The translations under genes and the position numbers were made by a program. From contig CAYUOS010000148.1 of assembly GCA_964446435.1 (NCBI GenBank), positions 1 through 7,018 on the forward strand: a DNA stretch of 7,018 nucleotides, read 5' to 3'. The DNA is from SLNP01 sp964446435. GTDB lineage: Bacteria; Bacteroidota; Bacteroidia; Bacteroidales; VadinHA17. The notes under the pieces were generated by a model, which did not search any database, was not told the DNA's origin, and saw only the letters and a list, made by a program, of their open reading frames with translations. Positions 6,564 to 7,018 of the stretch are shown in pieces (the first letter of the stretch is position 1; the number at the start of each line of letters is the position of its first letter).

Positions 6564-7018
6564 CCAGAGTTCTGCTTCAAGTTTTCTGTAACGTTCAACT
6601 GCGTTGTTGGCAATTCCGACCGAATAGTTTGTAAGCATTTCGGCGGCTTTTGCAGGGTTGCTCTTAAGAACTGCAACTACCTGTTCCTCGAAAGCTTTCT
6701 GATCGGCAAATGCCTTGTCCTCAATGGCCGCCCATACCGGCGCTACGTCCTTAATCATTTCCTGGTACCTGAGGTTGCAGAGCTGGCTAATCTTCCCGAA
6801 AGCCCACCATGCACAGTCTTCACTGTAGCCTGAGCGACCGTCAACCATGTAAGACTCCGGCATCGTTGTGATACCACAATAGAATGGTGTGTGGGGTGTG
6901 GTGGCCGGATTGTCATAACCGAGCCAAACTACTCCGCCAACAGGGTCGGGAAGCCAGTTGCGTGACTGGGTAACAGTTACATAGGTTGCCCTTGGGCAGG
7001 CGATCGTACGTTCTGAGG
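6540..7018 (-). CDS. C69-family dipeptidase, C-terminal part, truncated by the window end
   Basis: C69 enzymes are N-terminal-nucleophile hydrolases that split dipeptides; Bacteroidota forms are usually exported. The minus frame stays open from the window edge, so the 158 visible residues are the C-terminal part; an internal ATG at 6863 is not the true start. Seen features are SERTIACPRATYVTVTQSRN near the edge, then WLPDPVGGVVWLGYDN (a C69 signature of the SQSR-WLP-GG-W type), FYCGITTMPESY, and AWWAFGKISQLCNLRYQEMI. A helical tail with NPAKAAEMLTNYSVGIANNA and a final ERYRKLEAELWSKH follows, as in other family members. The catalytic cysteine, expected near the N-terminus, lies outside the window. 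The gene converges on the S33-type hydrolase and overlaps it by 24 bases. The two peptidases would suit stepwise peptide breakdown, though opposite strands mean they are not one operon. Confidence 0.88.
   Translation of the reverse strand, partial: SERTIACPRATYVTVTQSRNWLPDPVGGVVWLGYDNPATTPHTPFYCGITTMPESYMVDGRSGYSEDCAWWAFGKISQLCNLRYQEMIKDVAPVWAAIEDKAFADQKAFEEQVVAVLKSNPAKAAEMLTNYSVGIANNAVERYRKLEAELWSKHTRFF

Overview
The window reads as a housekeeping stretch of a Bacteroidota genome, most likely Bacteroidales-like. The evidence for this is the closeness of the arginine decarboxylase, threonine synthase and C69 dipeptidase to Bacteroidota forms (judged from memory of the families), TAnnTTTG-type promoter matches instead of sigma70 boxes, the lack of clear Shine-Dalgarno sequences, and a signal peptide ending in Ala-Gln. 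Both outer genes are cut by the window ends, so the window may be a whole short contig.

Layout: (1) 1-1206, plus strand, is the 3' part of a biosynthetic arginine decarboxylase gene (speA), with an in-frame TAG at 61-63 in a conserved motif. (2) 1349-2722 and 2744-3361, plus strand, are a two-gene unit: threonine synthase (thrC) and a ThrH-type HAD phosphatase/phosphotransferase. (3) 3376-5217, minus strand, is a compact BtuB-like TonB-dependent receptor that converges on thrH. (4) 5445-6563, plus strand, is an exported alpha/beta hydrolase of the proline iminopeptidase (S33) type. It diverges from the receptor across a 227-base gap that holds a promoter candidate and an imperfect 16-bp palindrome. 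(5) 6540-7018, minus strand, is the C-terminal part of a C69-family dipeptidase whose 3' end overlaps the hydrolase gene by 24 bp.

How the genes work together: ThrC consumes O-phosphohomoserine, and ThrH of Pseudomonas aeruginosa is known to transfer phosphate from phosphoserine to homoserine, so the thrC-thrH pair may supply and use this intermediate without a classical homoserine kinase. The hydrolase and dipeptidase both fit breakdown of imported or periplasmic peptides. The receptor has no SusD-like partner here, so it is not part of a visible polysaccharide-utilisation locus.

I found no mobile element, CRISPR array, tRNA or rRNA, and no convincing new biological system. The best leads are the thrC-thrH linkage and the stop codon in speA.
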